Origin: Nesterenkonia populi
GTDB lineage: Bacteria > Actinomycetota > Actinomycetes > Actinomycetales > Micrococcaceae
Assembly (NCBI RefSeq): GCF_007994735.1
Contig: NZ_VOIL01000001.1
Coordinates: 62,001-126,000 of the forward strand
DNA: 64,000 bases
Reading direction: 5' to 3'
Part shown: positions 54,389-62,277 of the stretch, one piece after another
Layout: each line of letters starts with the position of its first letter
Position numbering within the stretch: position 1 is the stretch's first letter
The notes under the pieces: model-generated
The model's database searches: none
What the model was told of the DNA's origin: nothing
The model's input: only the letters and a program-made list of their open reading frames with translations
Position numbers and translations under genes: made by a program

Positions 54389-54598
54389 TCAGATCACGCG
54401 GTCTGTGTGTCCGAAGAGGGCGAAAGCTTGGATAGGCTCTGCGGCGCAGGCTGGGTGCGCCGTAGGGTCCGGGCTGCTCCTTCTTTTTCGGGCGTGATCT
54501 GCCGGTGATGCTCCGGCTGGCTGTTGGTGCTGCCGCACGCCGCCGGGGGCGGCGCTTGCCCTGGCGGAGCGGACTACAGCGGGTGCCGGGCCGGTCAC
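54389..54598 (-). CDS. Possible 69-residue protein after the relaxase gene
   Basis: A GTG overlapping the relaxase stop (GTGA) opens 69 codons rich in Ala, Pro and Arg, with no recognised domain. The coupling pattern is the only support; composition resembles non-coding GC-rich frames. Apart from this, 54281-54594 holds only the integrase upstream region and a G/C-rich inverted repeat (GCCGCC/GGCGGC, about 54541-54556). Confidence 0.22.
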   Translation of the reverse strand: MTGPAPAVVRSARASAAPGGVRQHQQPAGASPADHARKRRSSPDPTAHPACAAEPIQAFALFGHTDRVI

Positions 54599-55866
54599 AA
54601 GCTCATTCCTCGGTCTTGGGTCTTTTCTCTGGATTTCCGGGTCGCGGCGCGAAACTCGTCTCGTGCAGCCTGGCGGCGCTCATCCTCGGTCTGCGGGACC
54701 TTACCCGCAAGCGCCTGCATCGCCTTCTGACGGGCGTTCTGCGGCTTCGGCTGTGGGTCTATGCGGTGGGTCTTGAGTGCCTGCTGATATGCCGACAGCT
54801 GCGCTGGCTCAGTGACGTGCTCCGGCTCGGCGTCCTGCTTCGGCTGCGGCCTGCTGCGGAATGTCGGCCACTCCGCTGCGGGGCGCTGGGGGACCTGCTG
54901 CTGACGACGCCGCTCACGCTCTCGGAGATGCTCTTCAGCCACCACGGAGGCGTTCACCTCGTTCCTGTCGAGGCGACTCTCGGCGGCGGCGACCTGCTGC
55001 GCCTCGTAGCCGGGAAGCTGGTCATCCAAGATCTGTTGCCGGGCGTTGAGCACGAACCTCTCCCGGGTCTGCGCTTCGGCGAACTCCGGGGTCAACTTCG
55101 TGGCCGCTTTTCGAATCTCCCGGCCTTCGTATCTCATCGCGTAGTGCCACCCAATGCGCTCTGTTCCATCCTTGGCGGTGCGCTTGGTCTGCCGCAGCTT
55201 CACACTCTGCTCTGACAGCGTCTGGCGGTAGCTGGCGAAGTCGACTGATCGGGTGTCCCTCTGCGCGGCGGCGATCTTGTCACCGAGGGTACGTTCGAAC
55301 CCACCGACGGCGAACTCCTCACGGCGCAGCGCCCAGCCGGGGTGCTCGCGGTGAGGGTCCTTCTCCACCAGCAGACCCTCACGCTCCATCACCATGTCGT
55401 TGACGCGCTGCACACCGCGATCCCATCGCGTGTTCTGGCTCAGCGCCTTGCCAGTGAGATTGTCATGGTTGAGGACGTAGCAGTGGAAGTGAAGATGTCC
55501 GCGATCGGTATGCGGCACGATGACGTGATCGGCAGACTGCATCGCCTCCATCGTCCGCTGGGCGACCTGCGCGCCTCTGGCGACATCGGCGGTGTTCTTT
55601 GGATCGAACTCTTCTGGGCGGAATGCCTGGATGTAGAGCTGTGCTTCCTTGGTCCGCCCGTTGGCCCTGGCGAGAGCTTCGCCGCGTTCCACGAACTGCT
55701 GCACAGTGGGATTCTCCGCACCTGCCATGCGGATGAGGATTCCGTGATCTCCGGCGCGCTCCACGGCCTCGGCAGAGGGTGCTTTCACACTCTCGCCGGG
55801 ACCGTGGATGCCGTAGCCGAGCGAGTCATCGATAGACGCGCTGCCCATCGTCTTGATGGTGCTCAT
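54595..55866 (-). CDS. Relaxase (MOBP-like mobilization protein)
   Basis: 423 residues. The N-terminal half is a relaxase domain: Tyr near residue 18 (DDSLGYGIHG), LYIQAFRPEEFDP, and the three-His motif VPHTDRGHLHFHCYVLNHD of the HUH fold. The C-terminal half is charged and Gln-rich (RRQQQVPQRPAAEW), probably a coiled or flexible tail. It would nick oriT and pilot the strand during mobilization. Its ATG overlaps the MobC-like stop. No coupling protein is encoded. Confidence 0.87.
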   Translation of the reverse strand: MSTIKTMGSASIDDSLGYGIHGPGESVKAPSAEAVERAGDHGILIRMAGAENPTVQQFVERGEALARANGRTKEAQLYIQAFRPEEFDPKNTADVARGAQVAQRTMEAMQSADHVIVPHTDRGHLHFHCYVLNHDNLTGKALSQNTRWDRGVQRVNDMVMEREGLLVEKDPHREHPGWALRREEFAVGGFERTLGDKIAAAQRDTRSVDFASYRQTLSEQSVKLRQTKRTAKDGTERIGWHYAMRYEGREIRKAATKLTPEFAEAQTRERFVLNARQQILDDQLPGYEAQQVAAAESRLDRNEVNASVVAEEHLRERERRRQQQVPQRPAAEWPTFRSRPQPKQDAEPEHVTEPAQLSAYQQALKTHRIDPQPKPQNARQKAMQALAGKVPQTEDERRQAARDEFRAATRKSREKTQDRGMSL

Positions 55867-56408
55867 ACCGCGGTCCTGTCTCCGAGGGCGGCGCGCAGAT
55901 CGTCCACCTTTTTGATGGTCTCCCCCAACAGCCGGGCGAGACTCTCTGCATCGCCTCCCCGCTTATGGCCGCGCCTCACCTCCTGATTGAGATTCTGGCC
56001 GATCCGCCGAAGCTCTTCGACGCATTCGCCGATCTGCGGATCGGGTGCCGGAACTGAGGCGGCGACTTCCAACGCAGCGACACCATCACGACGGGCATCC
56101 AGAGCATCCAGGAGAGTCTCCCGTGCCCATGCTGAGGGTTTGACCCGCAGAGCTGATGCACGACCCCGAACAGCGGTCTTCTCAGCGCGGGTGAGGCGTA
56201 CATCCAGAGACTCATCGCGGCGATCATGGTTGTGGTCGGAGGCGTCGCTTTTTGGGGCAGAAGTACTGAGGATCCTGGGGCGCGAGGTGTCTGAGTATCC
56301 TGACAGGCCAGCATGCAGACTGTCCGACAAGTCGGAAGATCGCGCTGGCCCGGCGGTCCGAGGATCCTCAGGATCCTGCGGTCCGGCGGGGGCCTCAACG
56401 CTGCTCAT
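55863..56408 (-). CDS. MobC-like relaxosome accessory protein
   Basis: About 181 residues. ATG 56408 with AGGAG five bases upstream is the start; a longer frame upstream is an artefact. The first 65 residues are polar and probably disordered. Then comes a ribbon-helix-helix-like start (DESLDVRLTRAEKTAVRGRA) and a MobC-like region SAWARETLLDALDARR, ending with ELRRIGQNLNQEVRRGH, the classical MobC signature (R-x-G-x-N-x-N-Q). It would bind oriT and help the relaxase. The stop overlaps the relaxase ATG. Confidence 0.85.
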   Translation of the reverse strand: MSSVEAPAGPQDPEDPRTAGPARSSDLSDSLHAGLSGYSDTSRPRILSTSAPKSDASDHNHDRRDESLDVRLTRAEKTAVRGRASALRVKPSAWARETLLDALDARRDGVAALEVAASVPAPDPQIGECVEELRRIGQNLNQEVRRGHKRGGDAESLARLLGETIKKVDDLRAALGDRTAV

Positions 56409-56673
56409 GCCGCGCTCCTGTCTCGCGCTGAGCCTCGACCTTCGGCTGCGGCGACTGCTGCGTCGGCTGCGACCGCTTAGCCAGCTGTGTCGCAAGCCGA
56501 GTCACTGCCTCAGGCGTGGTCGCCTCCTGCTGCTCGGCAACGGCCTTGCCGAGGGCGAGATATGCCTTATCGAACGCCTCCTCCTGCTTGCACTTTTCGG
56601 CACGCTCGGCGGCCTTGATCTTGCGATTCAGCTCGTTGCGCGCTGCCTTCAACTCTGCTGCTGTCTTTGCCAT
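56395..56673 (-). CDS. Small coiled-coil protein of the mobilization operon
   Basis: 92 residues starting at ATG 56673, with AAGGAG nine bases upstream. The first 60 residues are helical and highly charged (AAELKAARNELNRKIKAAER, KCKQEEAFDKAYLALGKAVAEQ); the tail is Gln/Pro-rich. It overlaps the MobC-like start by 14 bp, so it is co-translated. No family is recognised; size and position suggest an accessory DNA-binding or relaxosome protein. Confidence 0.65.
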   Translation of the reverse strand: MAKTAAELKAARNELNRKIKAAERAEKCKQEEAFDKAYLALGKAVAEQQEATTPEAVTRLATQLAKRSQPTQQSPQPKVEAQRETGARHEQR

Positions 56674-56716
56674 GATCCTGCTCCTTCTGTGTCGCTGCTT
56701 TTTCCTGTCTGATGAA

Positions 56717-58405
56717 TTAATGCCCGGACTGCTGGTCCCACGGCGAGGGGATGTTGTCGAACACATTTCGCGACCGGCCAGCAGCCTTCGCCAGCTCGTC
56801 CGCATAGGCGAGGTCTTCGGCCTCCTGGCGACGCATGGCGCGCTCAACCGCGAGGTCCAAGTCTCGACCAGGAGCAGGCAGCTGCGACCAGTCAGCGGCC
56901 TCAGCGAAACCCACATCGGGGCTGGCGCCAGCCAGGCCATGGAGCAGCGCAGCAGTGGCACCTTCGGCGGTGCATTCGATCACCTCCGATGAGCCGTAGG
57001 TCAGCGACAACGTGTTGTGCTGGGCGACGCCACCGGGACCGGATGTCACCAGCCGTCGTTGATATGACTGGACCTTCCCAACCTGACTGACCAGATAACG
57101 CTGAATGTCGTCCTCGCGATAGACCTGAACGATGGACTGCAGCCGCCTGATGAACTGGTCCAGAGCTTCGTCCACCTGCCCCTTCTGCCGGGCGTAGAAG
57201 AAGAACTCCACCGGCTCGATAGTGGCGGTGATGACGATCATGCGCGGGGCCACCTCGGCCTTGTTCTTGTAGCGGGCCTTGGCCGGGCTGGCGTTGTACG
57301 GATCGAGCAGCAGAAGCCAGTCATTGGCATCCATCGCGGAGGCGCGCAGATCGTCCAGCAGAACAATCTCCTCACCCTTCCAATCGTCCATCGGGTTACC
57401 TGTGGCGACGCGGTAGACCTGCCACAGCTCCCCACGTTCAGAGGCCCGGCGGATCGCCTCGCTGATCATGCCGTTGGCGAAGCGCGTCTTACCGGCGCCA
57501 GCGTCACCGTGGATGTACGCGGCCATGATCTTGTAGTCACCGTTGCGGAGCTTCGCAGCAGCTCGGTAGGCCCGGCGCTTGGCGTAAACCTCGAAAGCCT
57601 TGTCGCAGACTTCGGGGTGCCGTTTGTAGGTCTCGTAGAGCTCATCGGTGAGAACAATCTGCGATTCTGTGAGCTCGCCGTTGAGGATCTTCTCGCGGAG
57701 GTCCTCAATGTCCTCGGCGGCCTTCTTCTTCTTGACCTGAGCGCGGCCCTTCAGCCAATCTGCCCGGCGCTCCTGATAGACCGCCGTGTAGTCCCGGCCA
57801 CGAACAGTGGCGACATCGGCAGGCTCGTACTGGAACTTGTCGTCGTACTTGATGTGGATCAGGTAGGCGAGCATGTTGTCGTAGGCATGAGCGCCGCGAC
57901 CAGGCTTCTCGACATACTGAGCCGCAACACCGATCCGCTTCGCCAGGTAGCCCAGCGGAGCCGAAGCCTTCCGATCCTTGAACTTGATCACCATATGGAT
58001 GTGGCGGGGCTTCAGCTCAGTGACAGATTCGCCGCGCGCCTCGTCCCAGACTTCGCGCTCATCACGATCGTGGATGATGCCGTAGGCCTCGCCTACGACC
58101 GTGCCCGGATGCTTGTCCTCGCCGCCGGAAGCGAAGAAATCGCCTTTATGCTCCAGCCGCTGCACGACGTAATCGGTGAGCTGCTCGGCGGTGCCGTACT
58201 CGACCAGATCGATCGCAGCCTGCCGACTCAGGCCGAGCCGGTTGCTGACAATGGTGCCGTCTTTGGCCTTGCGCTCTGCAGTGTTCGCGTCGGCCCAGTC
58301 CCAGTACTTGGGGTCGAGGTACTGCGTCACGCCGATGATCGTTGGATTCTGCTGCTTAGGCACCGAGATCACCCCCGAGACGGGCACCTTTGCCCAAGGC
58401 GGCAT
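56717..58405 (-). CDS. Replication initiator with HUH endonuclease and SF3-like helicase domains
   Basis: About 562 residues. The N-terminal part (to about 220) is a rolling-circle HUH domain related to the pMV158 RepB/Rep_2 group: RHIHMVIKFKDRKASAPLGY (HxH) and AYDNMLAYLIHIKYDDKFQY (candidate nicking Tyr). The C-terminal half has an SF3-type ATPase: Walker A IHGDAGAGKTRFANG, Walker B EEIVLLDDLRASAM, and motif C region APRMIVITATIEP. This fusion is the arrangement of CRESS-DNA virus Reps and their bacterial plasmid relatives. It would initiate replication at the origin just upstream. The start is uncertain (ATG 58405, or GTG 58372/58363). Confidence 0.85.
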   Translation of the reverse strand: MPPWAKVPVSGVISVPKQQNPTIIGVTQYLDPKYWDWADANTAERKAKDGTIVSNRLGLSRQAAIDLVEYGTAEQLTDYVVQRLEHKGDFFASGGEDKHPGTVVGEAYGIIHDRDEREVWDEARGESVTELKPRHIHMVIKFKDRKASAPLGYLAKRIGVAAQYVEKPGRGAHAYDNMLAYLIHIKYDDKFQYEPADVATVRGRDYTAVYQERRADWLKGRAQVKKKKAAEDIEDLREKILNGELTESQIVLTDELYETYKRHPEVCDKAFEVYAKRRAYRAAAKLRNGDYKIMAAYIHGDAGAGKTRFANGMISEAIRRASERGELWQVYRVATGNPMDDWKGEEIVLLDDLRASAMDANDWLLLLDPYNASPAKARYKNKAEVAPRMIVITATIEPVEFFFYARQKGQVDEALDQFIRRLQSIVQVYREDDIQRYLVSQVGKVQSYQRRLVTSGPGGVAQHNTLSLTYGSSEVIECTAEGATAALLHGLAGASPDVGFAEAADWSQLPAPGRDLDLAVERAMRRQEAEDLAYADELAKAAGRSRNVFDNIPSPWDQQSGH

Positions 58406-58600
58406 CAAATGTCCCGCAAAGGTCCCGCAAAAGTCCCTGCAAATGTTCCCGCGAGATTGCGGGCCTGCGGCTCTGGGAATCTAGTGCTCGGAAGTGGTGG
58501 CGAAGCTTACGCTTTGCCCTGGTAAACCAGGCAAAGCGACGCCCTGCCACCACCGCGCGGGCGGGATTCGACAAGCCCATCCCGCCCGCGCGTAGAGACA
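58406..58600. other. Probable replication origin of the element (iterons and two hairpins)
   Basis: Three or four direct repeats of GTCCCGCAAA follow at about 11-bp spacing (58411, 58422, 58433 and a partial at 58445). Next is a nested inverted repeat: outer arms GTGGTGGC (58494) and GCCACCAC (58546), inner arms GCTTTGCCCTGG and CCAGGCAAAGC around loop TAAA. Then comes a perfect 14-bp inverted repeat (58554-58567 with 58579-58592). All lie between the excisionase-like gene and rep. The layout fits a rolling-circle double-strand origin. The rest, to 58729, shows no gene. Confidence 0.6.
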
Positions 58601-58729
58601 GTGTGGAGTCATTTAGAGGGGTTTTTGCCAGAAAACTCTTGGAGACCCCCAGAGACCCCTGTTTGGACACCAGGAACGGACATGCAGAAGGTAGCGGGGA
58701 GACTGCTGCGGTGGTTGCGGAATCGCGCA

Positions 58730-58951
58730 TCATCGACGCACCTCCTGGGTGCGCAGATACTCGTCGAGTGAGTCCAACCGATACAAGACCTTGGAGTTGA
58801 TCTTGACGAACGGTGGACCGTCACCCTGGGAGCGCCATTTCGCCAGCGTCGCAGACTCCACGCCTAAGTAACGCGCAGCATCAATGGTGTTGACCGAGAT
58901 TGGTCGGGAATTCGCTGGGAGGCCAGCAGTAACAGACTTGATTGCGGGCAT
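58730..58951 (-). CDS. Excisionase/AlpA-like helix-turn-helix protein
   Basis: 73 residues with one MerR-like winged helix: NTIDAARYLGVESATLAKWR, then GPPFVKINSKVLYRLDSLDE. This is the usual form of excisionase-like or AlpA-type proteins encoded before rep in actinobacterial integrative elements. AAGGA lies upstream. It would direct excision or control the rep/mob genes. An inverted repeat (GAGTCATC at 58956, GATGACTC at 58979) sits immediately upstream and could be its operator. Confidence 0.82.
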   Translation of the reverse strand: MPAIKSVTAGLPANSRPISVNTIDAARYLGVESATLAKWRSQGDGPPFVKINSKVLYRLDSLDEYLRTQEVRR

Positions 58952-59185
58952 GACAGAGTCATCCTTCTTTTCAGAAGCGATGACTCCCTGGCTCTGAGGG
59001 GAGCTGGGACCATCTTCAGTCCCCAGGTATCAACCGACCCTTGGCGTTAATGCCCTCCCGGCACTGGCATCAGGGCCTTCCGCTGAAGCGGTGCGTGCTC
59101 TGCCAGATATTCGGTTGGCAGCAGTATGACACAGATGCCCTCAGCTGACCACCCTTGCCCTGACCGGATGAGGCGACTTCTACTT

Positions 59186-59422
59186 CTAATCGCGGTGCCA
59201 CACCGGCGCAGTCAGCTCGTCCAGGCTCACCCCGAGCGCGCGGGACAGCTTCAGCCAAGTCTTCAGATCGCCGTAGTACTTGCCGTTAGACAGCTGCACG
59301 ATGGTCTGCCTGCCGACGCCAGAAGCCTCCGCAAGCTGCTCCAGGGTCATGCCCGCGTCCACTCGCGCCTTGCCAAGGATGTGCTTCAACTGATCGAGGT
59401 CGGGATCAGACTGAAGCGGCAT
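59186..59422 (-). CDS. XRE-family transcriptional regulator
   Basis: 78 residues, almost only a Cro/CI-type helix-turn-helix: LKHILGKARVDAGMTLEQLA, then EASGVGRQTIVQLSNGKYYG and LSRALGVSLDELT. It is the first minus-strand gene of the element and is divergent from the lipoprotein gene at 59549, so it probably controls one or both. The 234-bp stretch 58952-59185 after it holds two inverted repeats but no gene. Confidence 0.85.
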   Translation of the reverse strand: MPLQSDPDLDQLKHILGKARVDAGMTLEQLAEASGVGRQTIVQLSNGKYYGDLKTWLKLSRALGVSLDELTAPVWHRD

Positions 59423-59548
59423 AGTTTTCTGCTCATCCCAGGTCAGGCAGTTAACACAGCACTGGATCCAGTCCTATTTGGATAGGCTTCGGTGAAGTGA
59501 TGCTTTTCTCGCACCATTCCCGCTCCAACGAATCTCGAAAGCAGAATC

Positions 59549-60253
59549 ATGCACAAATTCACACGCAAGGGCACTGCCGTCTCCGCTGCCCTGTTGTTGG
59601 CCCTTACCGCCTGCGGTGACAACGGCGACGACGCCGACACCAGCACCGACGAGGACACCGCCACTGAAACCGAGGCCACCGACGAGGAGGCCGCCGAGGC
59701 CGGCTTTTTCGACGACGAGACTGACGAAGACGACGAAGCCCCCGAAGAGTCACCTAGCGTTGAGGACCGTATCGCTGAGTATGAAAAAACAGCCGAAGTG
59801 ATCGACGTGGAAGCCGCCGACTTCCTCGATGGCTTCATGGTTGAGGAGGGTCGCGTCGAGCCTTTCGAAATTACGGCGGACATGATCGCTGATGTCACCA
59901 CTGAGGTCGAGCAGCCGGACCTGGATTTTGACCCGCACTACATCACCGCTCACACTCACGTGACCTTCGTTGACGGTGCCTTCGAGCACCTCGATCCCGA
60001 TCTATACCAGATCTACGCCTTCACCTGTGACTACGAGGAAGAGGACCACCTCGCCGCTGTGAGCAGCCAGCTCAAGCGCATCGTCGATGACCTCAATGGC
60101 ATCCAGCTGCCTACTACTAGAGCCGAGGAGGACGAGTTCGATTGGGATGATCTGCCCGACAACTCCGAGCTCGACTACCCATTCCCCTCCAGTAACCAGT
60201 GGACCGTCTACACCGAGACCGACGCCTGCGACTCAGACCACTGGCACGACTGA
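59549..60253 (+). CDS. Acidic lipoprotein, cargo of the element
   Basis: 234 residues. The signal peptide has lipobox LLALTACG at about residues 17-24, then about 45 residues of Asp/Glu/Thr-rich linker and a domain with YITAHTHVTFVDGAFEHLDP, then SQLKRIVDDLNGIQL. It carries only a few Cys after the lipobox (FTCDYEEED, TDACDSD), which could form a disulfide. No family is recognised. It is the only plus-strand gene of the element and has its own terminator. The extreme acidity resembles the host's own lipoproteins. Surface exclusion or phage-related protection is possible but unproven. Confidence 0.75.
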   Translation: MHKFTRKGTAVSAALLLALTACGDNGDDADTSTDEDTATETEATDEEAAEAGFFDDETDEDDEAPEESPSVEDRIAEYEKTAEVIDVEAADFLDGFMVEEGRVEPFEITADMIADVTTEVEQPDLDFDPHYITAHTHVTFVDGAFEHLDPDLYQIYAFTCDYEEEDHLAAVSSQLKRIVDDLNGIQLPTTRAEEDEFDWDDLPDNSELDYPFPSSNQWTVYTETDACDSDHWHD

Positions 60254-60303
60254 CCCGCAACTGAATAGCGACGACCCCTGAACTGAACAGCCATATTCAT
60301 CCG

Positions 60304-60345
60304 AACCGCCTCGTGGCCTGACGGCTGCGGGGCGGTTTCTTTTGT
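60304..60345 (+). terminator. Terminator after the lipoprotein gene
   Basis: AACCGCC and GGCGGTT form a stem with an inner GCC/GGC pairing, followed by TCTTTTG. It lies about 50 bp after the lipoprotein stop. Confidence 0.65.
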
Positions 60346-60365
60346 CCCACTTCCCAACTGATCAC

Positions 60366-60390
60366 ACCTACGCGGAAAACTACGCGGTAA
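60366..60390 (+). repeat. Arm-type repeat, right copy (25 bp)
   Basis: Exact copy, same orientation, of 53006-53030. It lies 119 bp inside the right core repeat, versus 63 bp for the left copy. Confidence 0.65.
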
Positions 60391-60509
60391 AGAGTCATTC
60401 TTGGCTATCTGTATCCATCTGTGGCGATGGAGTCACACGCCAGAATCCCGCTCTGATCAGGGCAAACAGTGCTCTGACATGAGACCCCGAAACATAATCG
60501 CAGATAAAC

Positions 60510-60546
60510 CGGGGATCGGGGGTTCAAATCCCCCCGCCTCCGCAGC
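60510..60546 (+). repeat. attR core repeat (37 bp)
   Basis: Exact copy of the 3' end of the tRNA-Ser gene (52906-52942). No 5' half of a tRNA precedes it, so this is the truncated att end, not a second tRNA gene. Confidence 0.9.
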
Positions 60547-60549
60547 CAT

Positions 60550-60582
60550 GGGGCCCGGAACCACTCAGCGGTTCCGGGCCCC
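60550..60582 (+). terminator. Hairpin GGGGCCCGGAACC/GGTTCCGGGCCCC right after attR
   Basis: A perfect 13-bp stem with a 7-base loop. It was probably the tRNA-Ser terminator before the element inserted. It has no long T-run. The same 13-bp arms recur at 61090-61120. Confidence 0.7.
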
Positions 60583-60946
60583 ATCTGTATCCGCTGACCC
60601 CCAAACCTTTTGAGCCGGGCCCTGACCAGTCTTCACAATCCAGCCTGACACCCCCTCAGCCCCCAAGATGTTAAGCCCACGTAACGGTTGCTTATAGGGG
60701 GCTCCCAGGTGGGACCGGCGCATGGAATGCTGGTGAAGGAACGGGAGGGGGACACTTTATAGCTTCACTGCACCAAAATGCATATCACCATACAAAACTT
60801 ATAAAAACATTTACTTTAGGATTGGCATAAAAGTGTCGCGTTCCAAGGATTCCCTGTTGGCTGGACAGCATGGATGCAGGTCAACCAAGGAACTGGCACA
60901 CAAATCACCACCAGCAACAACTAGTCCTTTTCCCGAAAGGTTCAAA
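60583..60946. other. Gene-free stretch with an A/T-rich patch
   Basis: No supported gene is seen. The segment from about 60765 to 60835 is strikingly A/T-rich for this genome (for example ACAAAACTTATAAAAAC) and lies before the small membrane protein gene; it may contain that gene's promoter. Confidence 0.5.
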
Positions 60947-61063
60947 ATGGAAGCCGCCGCACTATCCTCCTGGATTTTCCTCATTTTGGCAGCGCTCGTG
61001 GTCGTTGCTCTCACAGTGGGCATATCGCTCTACTTCCTCAATAAGCGTAGACAACGAGGCTGA
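60947..61063 (+). CDS. 38-residue single-span membrane protein
   Basis: ATG 60947 with AAAGG seven bases upstream encodes MEAAALSSWIFLILAALVVV and continues as a hydrophobic helix, ending in the basic tail NKRRQRG. This is a classic small membrane protein: short N-terminus, one helix of about 22 residues, positive C-terminal end. Its own terminator hairpin follows at 61090. No family is recognised. A longer frame starting at 60833 lacks a ribosome binding site and is less likely. Confidence 0.55.
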   Translation: MEAAALSSWIFLILAALVVVALTVGISLYFLNKRRQRG

Positions 61064-61089
61064 CCATATTTGCCCGCAATAAAATAAGT

Positions 61090-61120
61090 GGGGCCCGGAA
61101 CCACCACGGTTCCGGGCCCC
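61090..61120 (+). terminator. Hairpin GGGGCCCGGAACC/GGTTCCGGGCCCC after the small membrane protein
   Basis: A perfect 13-bp stem with a 5-base loop. Its arms are identical to those of the hairpin at 60550-60582, 540 bp away. Confidence 0.7.
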
Positions 61121-61179
61121 CTCTGCATCTGATCAGGCCTCTTGGCCCCGGTTTTTCAGGTCACGCTAAGCTTGATCTG

Positions 61180-62277
61180 ATGCGAGAGGGACCTTCAACC
61201 GCCGCCGCGAGCGCAGGAACGGATGCGCCCGCCGGGCCGCGGATGGACTGGATGGACATGCTGCGCGGTGTGGCCGTGCTGCTGGTGGTGGTGCTCCACG
61301 CCGCCGGGATCCCCCGGGCCAACGGCGCCGGCATCGAAGCCTGGACCGAGATCAACATGTATCTGGAGCCGTTCCGGATGCCGCTGCTCATGTTCCTGTC
61401 GGGAATGCTGCTGCCCCGCTCCCTCTCCAAACCTATAGCCCAGTACCTATGGGGGAAGTTCGCGGCGATCGTGTGGCCGCTGGCGATCTGGATGGTCGGC
61501 TTCGGCTTCCTGATCTACCACGGCGGCCCAGGCGACCTCGGCTACTGGCTCAACGGCGACTATCTGTGGTTCCTCATGGCCCTGGTGCTCTGCTACGCCG
61601 CAGCCCTGGCGCTGCGCCCTGCCACGACGACGTCGTACACGTGGGCGCTGCCCGCCGCGTCCCTCCTCATCGGGTCGCTGATGCTGTTGGCCCGGCACGC
61701 TGAGGTCACCGACCTGCTGCTGATCAGCCGCACCCTCTACTACGGGGCGTTCTTCTTCCTCGGCGCGGCCGCTGTCCGGCTGGTGGACCGCTGGGTGAAG
61801 GCGCCTGCCGCCCTGGTGCTGCTGCTGGGCATCTACGCCGGCTACATGTCCCATCTGGCGGTGGATGACCCGGCACTGCGGCTGGGCTCGCTCTACGCGG
61901 CCCCCACCGCACTGGCCGGGATCGCCGTCGCCCTCTGGGCTGCGCCCCGCATCTGCCGGCGCCGGCTCCTGCCGGCACAGATGCTGCGGTTCCTGCAGTG
62001 GTGCGGCCGGAACTCGATCGTCATCTATGCGGCGCACTTCCCGGTGATCATCCTTGTCCACCGACTGATGCGTGAGCTGGACGCGGAGCCGCTGGTCTAC
62101 GTGACCGTCTGCACCCTGGCAGGCATGGCCATCACCCTGCTGATCGCCGCCGCCCGCCCGTGGACCCCCTGGCTGTATGTGGCGCCGCGGGCCGGCAGGG
62201 TCCAGGCCCGGCTGTCCCAGCGCGCCGCCGGGAAGGCCGCTGAGGCCCACCTGCCCGAACCTGCCCGGCGCGTCTGA
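61180..62277 (+). CDS. Acyltransferase family 3 membrane protein (first of a pair)
   Basis: 365 residues, about ten membrane helices, Acyl_transf_3 family (PF01757). The N-terminal MDWMDMLRGVAVLLVVVLHA carries the catalytic-type His, EPFRMPLLMFLSGMLLPRSL holds the conserved Arg, and GRNSIVIYAAHFPVIILVH is the C-terminal signature. Members O-acylate surface glycans or other extracytoplasmic polymers. It overlaps the next gene by one base (TGATG). No ribosome binding site is clear before ATG 61180. Confidence 0.88.
   Translation: MREGPSTAAASAGTDAPAGPRMDWMDMLRGVAVLLVVVLHAAGIPRANGAGIEAWTEINMYLEPFRMPLLMFLSGMLLPRSLSKPIAQYLWGKFAAIVWPLAIWMVGFGFLIYHGGPGDLGYWLNGDYLWFLMALVLCYAAALALRPATTTSYTWALPAASLLIGSLMLLARHAEVTDLLLISRTLYYGAFFFLGAAAVRLVDRWVKAPAALVLLLGIYAGYMSHLAVDDPALRLGSLYAAPTALAGIAVALWAAPRICRRRLLPAQMLRFLQWCGRNSIVIYAAHFPVIILVHRLMRELDAEPLVYVTVCTLAGMAITLLIAAARPWTPWLYVAPRAGRVQARLSQRAAGKAAEAHLPEPARRV

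Larger units (their letters stand above)
52906..60546. mobile_element. Integrative mobilizable element in tRNA-Ser, about 7.6 kb
   Basis: Identical 37-bp direct repeats (52906-52942 and 60510-60546) bound the element; the left one is the 3' end of the tRNA-Ser gene plus four bases. Inside, reading on the minus strand from the right, are an XRE regulator, excisionase-like protein, origin region, Rep, a small coiled-coil protein, MobC-like protein, MOBP-like relaxase and a tyrosine integrase next to the tRNA. A lipoprotein gene on the plus strand is the only cargo. No mating-pair or FtsK/TraB gene is present, so transfer would need a helper. The integrase has a premature stop, so the element may be fixed. 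Confidence 0.88.

Noticed and set aside
58356..58733. A 125-codon minus-strand frame across the origin region
   Set aside because: It spans the iterons and both hairpins, overlaps the excisionase-like stop, and has no domain.
60510..60546. A second tRNA gene at the right end of the element
   Set aside because: Only the 3' 37 bp match; no acceptor 5' strand, D arm or anticodon arm precedes them.
60401..60613. A 70-codon plus-strand frame across attR
   Set aside because: It runs through the tRNA-derived repeat and the terminator hairpin, which are non-coding.
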